A DNA stretch of 44,610 nt from contig JAFRBA010000037.1 in assembly GCA_017405115.1 (NCBI GenBank), positions 1-44,610 of the forward strand. The letters are read 5' to 3'. A program made the translations under genes and the position numbers. Source of the stretch: Kiritimatiellia bacterium. GTDB taxonomy: Bacteria; Verrucomicrobiota; Kiritimatiellia; RFP12; UBA1067. Shown here piece after piece: positions 40,637-44,610 of the stretch. The notes beneath the pieces are model-generated. The model saw only the letters and a program-made list of their open reading frames with translations. It searched no databases and was not told the DNA's origin. Each line of letters starts with the position of its first letter. The first letter of the stretch is position 1.

Positions 40637-41437
40637 ATGAACATAAAGAAGATGAACAAGGGGCTCGACTTCCTGCGAGGGAAGTACGGAGCGAAAAAAG
40701 GAGAGATCACGATAAAGGGCGGGCACTGCTTCGTCGGGGCTGCGCCGCTCCTTCCTGGGCGGATGGAGCGCAAGATCGTCGAGCTCAAGAAGATGACGGA
40801 GAACGGCACTCTCGAGGGAGTGTCGACGCTCCGCTTCGCCTCGTTCGCTGGTAGGGCGGTTTCGATGAAACCGCCGGCGGCGCGCTCGGCGAGCGCGCCC
40901 TACCAGGCCCAGCTGGAGGCGATGCTTGCGAAGGAGCTTGACCTCGCGGCCTACCTCGGCGCATCCGACGTGGTGCGCGTCATGGCCGTCGCGAACGGCT
41001 CCGCGATCAACGTCCTCGCCAAACTCGCCAACGACGTGAACGTGTCGGTGGAGATCGGCGCGGGGCTGCCGAAGGGCGCGGCGGGGTACGACCGCCACGA
41101 GATCATCGCGAAGCGCGGCGTCGCCTGCGACCAGACGGTCGACACGCACACGCCGCATGCGTCGATCCGCTGCTGGGACGCGAAGGGCGCGGTAGAGTAC
41201 ACCGACGTGGACACCGAGCTCTTCGGGCTCTCCTATGAAGAGGTGTGGAACGTCCGCGCGGCGTTTGCGCTTCTCCAGGGCAGGGCGGACGCGAAGGTCT
41301 GGAAGGCCGCGTGGGCGAAGGCGACGAAGGCCGCGAAGCTCGCCTTTGCGGCAGACAAGTTGAAGGCGGCGAAGACGATCGCCGTCAAGAAGGGCCTCGA
41401 CACCAACCAGGCTATCAAGGTGGCAGAGGTCAGGTAA
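40637..41437 (+). CDS. Unknown protein carrying an in-frame palindromic element
   Basis: 266 residues, no signal peptide, and no family recognised with confidence. Residues about 95-205 (GSAINVLAKLANDVNVSVEI, YDRHEIIAKRGVACDQ, DTELFGLSYEEVWNV) have the look of a Gfo/Idh C-terminal or dimeric barrel-type domain, and a true Gfo/Idh gene is next, so a helper role is possible. Residues about 72-90 (GRAVSMKPPAARSASAPY) are encoded by the 55-bp two-hairpin element. The C-terminus is Lys/Ala-rich and helical. AGCGAGGAAAAAC precedes the ATG. Confidence 0.5.
   Translation: MNIKKMNKGLDFLRGKYGAKKGEITIKGGHCFVGAAPLLPGRMERKIVELKKMTENGTLEGVSTLRFASFAGRAVSMKPPAARSASAPYQAQLEAMLAKELDLAAYLGASDVVRVMAVANGSAINVLAKLANDVNVSVEIGAGLPKGAAGYDRHEIIAKRGVACDQTVDTHTPHASIRCWDAKGAVEYTDVDTELFGLSYEEVWNVRAAFALLQGRADAKVWKAAWAKATKAAKLAFAADKLKAAKTIAVKKGLDTNQAIKVAEVR
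40850..40904 (+). repeat. 55-bp two-hairpin palindromic element, copy B, inside a CDS
   Basis: Outer arms GGTAGGGCG (40850-40858) and CGCCCTACC (40896-40904) as in copy A. Hairpin 1 is GGCGGTTTC-GAT-GAAACCGCC and hairpin 2 GGCGCGCTC-GGC-GAGCGCGCC, both perfect 9-bp stems but different in sequence from copy A. It starts exactly at a codon and reads through without a stop. Confidence 0.85.
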
Positions 41438-41440
41438 GGG

Positions 41441-41517
41441 CGTGAGACGCGAGACACGAGACGAGATGTCTAACGTCTTTTGTCTTGCCTCGTCTCATGT
41501 CAAACGTCTCTCGTCTC
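41441..41517. repeat. 7-bp word array with direct and inverted halves
   Basis: CGTGAGA, CGCGAGA, CACGAGA, CGAGATG then TCTAACG, TCTTTTG, TCTTGCC, TCGTCTC, ATGTCAA, ACGTCTC, TCGTCTC in continuous 7-bp register, starting 3 bp after the stop. The second block is roughly the reverse complement of the first, so a hairpin can form. Confidence 0.75.
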
Positions 41518-41548
41518 AAACAACTAACAACCAAAAATACTCTTAGCC

Positions 41549-42628
41549 ATGAAACCAGTGAAGATCGCGATGATGGGCATGACCCACGGCCATACCCGCA
41601 AGTACTACCAGACGCTCATCGACAACCAGAAGCTAGACTGGGTCGCGAGCTGCGCCCAGGACGCCGAGTCGAAGAGGGTCTACGAGCTCTACAAGACGGG
41701 CGTTCCGTGCTATCTCGACCCCGAGGAGATGTACAAAAAGCATCCCGACATAGAGGCCGTTGTGATCGCGTCGGCGAACGACCGCCACTTCGAGCAGATG
41801 AAGTGGTGCGCGGAGAAGGGCATCCACATCCTGTCGATGAAGATACCGACCTTCGACATGAAGGAGTACGACGAGATGATCGCCATGTGCGACAAGGCCG
41901 GCATCGTCTGCCAGATCGAGCTTGAGATGCACTACAACTCGGTCGTGCGGCGCCTGAAGAAGCTTGTGGCGGACGGCGCGGTCGGCAGGATCCGCTCGAT
42001 CCAGGCGACGAACATCACGCTTTCGCCTGTGTGGGCGTTCCCGTGGCAGGGCGACCCCAAGGCGAGCTTCGGCAGCGTCGTGCAGCTGAAGAAGGGCGAC
42101 CCGCGCTTCCGCGGCGGCGCGCTCTGCGACCATCCGCACATCTTCGACCTCATACGCCACCTGACGGGGTCAGACTTCGACTACATCTACGCCGAGGTCG
42201 CGCCGAACCTTCGCGACGGGCTGAAGGTCGAGGACATGCTGATGGCGGTCGGCAAGATGAAGGACGGCACGGCGTTCCTGTTCGATCCGAGCTGGTCGCG
42301 CCTCGAGGAGAAGCTGAAGGTGCCCGGCCCCGGCTGGGAGCGCTTTCCGAAGAGAATGGAGGTGAACGTCACCATCACCGGCGACGAGGGGATGATCAGC
42401 TGCGACTGCTTCGGCCCGAACGTGTACCACAACGGCGCGCCTAACGACCGCTACACGGTGCAGTACACGTACTTCGACGAGTGGGTGGGGCTCATCGACG
42501 AGTTCGTCGACTGCATCCGCAACCACAAGACTCCGCTCATAAACCTGAGGTGGCACAAGCAGACGATCCAGTCGATGCTTGGCTGCTACGAGTCGATCCA
42601 GACGGGCAGGATCGCGAAGGTCGGCTGA
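41549..42628 (+). CDS. Gfo/Idh/MocA family oxidoreductase
   Basis: 359 residues. The Rossmann N-terminus KIAMMGMTHGHTRKYY is an unusual version of the G-x-G-x-x-G loop, with MGMTHGH as often seen in sugar-related members. VVIASANDRHFEQMKWC and KGIHILSMKIPTF occupy the place of the EKP motif with MKIP, so the catalytic lysine is present. The C-domain has GGALCDHPHIFDLIRHLTGSD, giving the H-P-H/D pattern. These enzymes oxidise or reduce sugars or their derivatives with NAD(P). No strong ribosome site is seen; the leader contains the word array. Confidence 0.85.
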   Translation: MKPVKIAMMGMTHGHTRKYYQTLIDNQKLDWVASCAQDAESKRVYELYKTGVPCYLDPEEMYKKHPDIEAVVIASANDRHFEQMKWCAEKGIHILSMKIPTFDMKEYDEMIAMCDKAGIVCQIELEMHYNSVVRRLKKLVADGAVGRIRSIQATNITLSPVWAFPWQGDPKASFGSVVQLKKGDPRFRGGALCDHPHIFDLIRHLTGSDFDYIYAEVAPNLRDGLKVEDMLMAVGKMKDGTAFLFDPSWSRLEEKLKVPGPGWERFPKRMEVNVTITGDEGMISCDCFGPNVYHNGAPNDRYTVQYTYFDEWVGLIDEFVDCIRNHKTPLINLRWHKQTIQSMLGCYESIQTGRIAKVG

Positions 42629-42640
42629 GATTCCCCGGAC

Positions 42641-43339
42641 ATGGAGATCCTCGGCTACGAGTTCAGGGACGGCGGGCTGCTACAGGAGGCGCTTACGACG
42701 CCTGCGTGCCGGATGGACTCGCCGGATTCGCGCGACAACCAGCGGCTTGAGTTCCTCGGGGACGCGGTCCTCGGGCTGCTGAGCGCGGAGCGTGTGTACG
42801 GCGAGTTCCCCGGGGAGAAGGAGGGCTCGCTCACCGTCCGCCGCACGCACATGGTGTCGTCCGCCGCGCTCTGCGAGGCGGCGGGACGGCTCGGCCTCGT
42901 TTCGCGGCTGCGGCGCAACCGTCATGCGGAGGAGCTCTCGCCGAACGCGAAGACGCTGGCGGACGCCGTGGAGGCGGTTCTCGGCGCCGTGTATCTCGAC
43001 GGCGGCCTCGACGCCGCGCGGCGCGTCTTCGCCGCGCTGGGCCTGACCGCGAACGCAGCTCTGCCCGAGTGGTCCGCGAACCCGAAGGGGGAGCTGCAGG
43101 TGCGCACGCAGGCGATGAAGCCCCCTCGGCATCCGGAGTACGAGCTGCTGCGGACCGAGGGTGCGGCGCACGAGCCGCGCTTCACGGTGCGGGTCACGGT
43201 GGACGGCGTGGGCAGCGCCGAGGCAACTGCGGGCTCGCGCAAGGAGGCCGAGGCGCAGGCGGCGTCTAGGCTGCTGATGTCGTCGCGCCTCGGGGCGTCC
43301 GGCGCCTCCGATTGCCGCGGCGAGCCGCATTTGGTATAA
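42641..43339 (+). CDS. rnc: Ribonuclease III
   Basis: 232 residues. The RNase III signature DNQRLEFLGDAVLGLL (about 32-47) carries catalytic Glu and Asp, and LADAVEAVLGAVYLDGG (about 105-121) the second acidic pair. The C-terminal double-stranded RNA-binding domain follows from about 148 (PKGELQVRTQA...) to RKEAEAQAASRLL. The enzyme processes rRNA and mRNA duplexes. The ATG lies 12 bp after the Gfo/Idh stop without a clear ribosome site; the extension after the dsRBD (GASGASDCRGEPHLV) contains the -35 and -10 of the next gene. Confidence 0.9.
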   Translation: MEILGYEFRDGGLLQEALTTPACRMDSPDSRDNQRLEFLGDAVLGLLSAERVYGEFPGEKEGSLTVRRTHMVSSAALCEAAGRLGLVSRLRRNRHAEELSPNAKTLADAVEAVLGAVYLDGGLDAARRVFAALGLTANAALPEWSANPKGELQVRTQAMKPPRHPEYELLRTEGAAHEPRFTVRVTVDGVGSAEATAGSRKEAEAQAASRLLMSSRLGASGASDCRGEPHLV

Positions 43340-43340
43340 T
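43312..43340 (+). promoter_or_regulatory. Promoter for the C39-like gene inside the rnc 3' end
   Basis: TTGCCG at 43312-43317, 17-bp spacer, TGGTATAAT with TATAAT at 43335-43340. The start codon at 43351 leaves at most about 4 nt of leader. Confidence 0.7.
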
Positions 43341-43350
43341 CAGGTCCGTT

Positions 43351-44610
43351 ATGACACTTCTATCAGTTGCGATGGTGGCGGCGCTGGACCTCGGCGCGCT
43401 GTTTTCCGAGAAGGACGCCTGGACGGAGAAGTCCGAGTTCTTCGCAGTCGAGCACGCGAAGGACGGTTTCGTGTTCGCGAGCGAGAGCCGGGACGTCGTG
43501 AACTGCCTCAAGCACGACACGTGCACCTGGCACGGCATGAGGGTGTGGGAGGCGCGCGTCTTCTTCGACAAGGGCGGCGAGGAGGAGCGGATCGTCCGGG
43601 TGGAGCTTTCGCTCTACAACAAGGGAGACGCGGGTCTTGCGTCCATGGACGTCCCCGCGCTCAAGGCGGCCATAGCCGAGGCGGCGAAGCACATCGACCC
43701 CGCGGCGAAGCAGGAGAGGTCGGAGAAGACCACGCTGCGCAACGGGTCGGTGCGCTACAGGCGGACGTTCGCCAAGTCTGATCCGGCGGCGGAGCTCGTC
43801 TGGGGCCTTTCCGCGCCTTCCGGCGGCGGGAGTCGCGACGTGGAGTACCTGCGGCTCACGCTGACTCCGCGCCGCGAGGCCGCCGCGCGCTCGTCCTCCG
43901 CCGGCCGCAAGCCGTCTGGCAAGTCGGGGAAGGCGAAGGTGCGCGACAACGTGACGAAGAGTCCGAACGGCGACGTGTTCATAGACGGGGTGCCGATGGT
44001 GGACCAGGGCCGGAAGGGCTACTGCGCAGCCGCCGTCGCCGAGCGCGTGCTGCGCTACTACGGGAGCACCGTGGACGAGCACGAGATAGCCCAGCAGGCT
44101 GGCACGAGCGCGACGGGGGGCACCGGCGTCTCGGACATGAAGCGCGCCATCACTTCGATCGGGGAGCGCAACGGCCTCGGATACCAGGAGATCGTCTCGC
44201 TCTCCGCCGGCATCGGCGACATCGAGGAGGAGGTCGAGCGCTACAACAAGGCGGCGAAGGCGGAGAAGAAGCCGTCCCTGTCGCTGGCCGACTTCACGCG
44301 GGGGAACACCATATACGTGTCGGAGATGCGCGGGGCGATGGACAGCAAGGTCGTGTACCGCATGCGGCTCAAGGATCCGCGCCGCAAGAAGTTCATGGCC
44401 GGCGTGCGACAGCAGGTCAACGCTGGGATCCCGGTGTTTTGGGGCGTCACGCTCGGCATATTCCCGGAGCGCGGAGTGAACCCGCAGACGACCGGCGGGC
44501 ACATGCGGCTCGTCATCGGCTACAACGACAAGAAGAAGGAGATACTCTTCTCCGACACGTGGGGCGAGGGCCACGAACTGAAGCGGATGCCCGAGGACTG
44601 GGCCTTCGCA
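43351..44610 (+). CDS. C39-like cysteine peptidase, 3' end outside the window
   Basis: 420 codons are visible and the frame is still open at the edge. The start MTLLSVAMVAALDLGALF may be a short signal. After a beta-rich pro-domain (about 20-180) and a basic linker comes the papain-like catalytic region: VPMVDQGRKGYCAAAVAERV with Cys at about residue 225, TGGHMRLVIGYN with His at about 384, and ILFSDTWGEGHE with an Asp near 402. This is the Cys-His-Asp/Asn set of C39-type (PF13529-like) peptidases. It would be exported; whether it is a peptidase or a cell-wall hydrolase is not clear. Confidence 0.75.
   Translation, partial: MTLLSVAMVAALDLGALFSEKDAWTEKSEFFAVEHAKDGFVFASESRDVVNCLKHDTCTWHGMRVWEARVFFDKGGEEERIVRVELSLYNKGDAGLASMDVPALKAAIAEAAKHIDPAAKQERSEKTTLRNGSVRYRRTFAKSDPAAELVWGLSAPSGGGSRDVEYLRLTLTPRREAAARSSSAGRKPSGKSGKAKVRDNVTKSPNGDVFIDGVPMVDQGRKGYCAAAVAERVLRYYGSTVDEHEIAQQAGTSATGGTGVSDMKRAITSIGERNGLGYQEIVSLSAGIGDIEEEVERYNKAAKAEKKPSLSLADFTRGNTIYVSEMRGAMDSKVVYRMRLKDPRRKKFMAGVRQQVNAGIPVFWGVTLGIFPERGVNPQTTGGHMRLVIGYNDKKKEILFSDTWGEGHELKRMPEDWAFA

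Overview
The window looks like a chromosomal segment from a host-associated member of the PVC superphylum, most probably the Kiritimatiellota/Lentisphaerota side of Verrucomicrobiota. This is inferred from gene content: BACON/LamG/InlB-repeat/BspA-LRR giant exported proteins, many secreted amino-sugar glycosidases including a GH109-type enzyme with a Tat signal, Gfo/Idh/MocA oxidoreductases, and GC-rich genes with AT-rich accessory blocks. No rRNA, tRNA, CRISPR, IS transposase or phage structural gene was seen.

Layout. 1-9135: an exported-protein region with a LamG fragment, a 2166-residue mosaic surface protein, two adjacent low-GC genes that both resemble uracil-DNA glycosylases, and an orphan C-terminal tail of a surface protein. 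9160-12060: small membrane or stress-type genes (DUF1232, PspC, an acidic protein) and a minus-strand metallophosphoesterase/esterase pair. 12120-18820: a divergent promoter region, then GH109-like, large glycosidase and GntR-LacI regulator genes, followed by SGNH esterase and HAD phosphatase genes. 18821-23993: a PIN toxin-antitoxin pair, a duplicated promoter-leader, an FSMPD-like secreted protein, a sodium symporter, and a gene-free 0.9 kb stretch full of inverted repeats. 23994-26201: a GH89-like glycosidase. 26246-34974: an envelope lipoprotein operon (repeat protein, YcfL-like, PEGA-like, LpoB-like), then five consecutive paralogues sharing one unrecognised C-terminal domain. 35065-37203: a broken XylR-type regulator and an ATPase with a nuclease-like C-terminus. 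37346-44610: SIS isomerase, GDPD phosphodiesterase, GH20, an unknown protein, Gfo/Idh oxidoreductase, RNase III, and a C39-like peptidase cut by the window end.

The catabolic genes fit amino-sugar glycan use (mucin or glycosaminoglycan): exported GH109, GH20 and GH89-like glycosidases, an esterase, and an intracellular SIS sugar-phosphate enzyme, with one local GntR-LacI regulator.

Three things stand out as possibly undescribed. (1) The five-gene paralogue array behind ycfL/lpoB-like genes, in which variable exported N-terminal domains are joined to one conserved C-terminal domain whose DNA is nearly identical at the 3' end. (2) A family of 55-bp palindromic elements (GGTAGGGCG, two 9-bp hairpins, CGCCCTACC) whose hairpin sequences differ while pairing is kept. 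One copy lies in frame inside a gene, and a related half-copy sits in a duplicated leader whose partner lacks it. (3) Word arrays just behind stop codons, built of degenerate units with a fixed period of 7 or 9 bp, several with a direct block facing an inverted block. Most promoters that can be recognised carry an extended -10 (TGnTATAAT), and at least two genes appear to be transcribed without a 5' leader.
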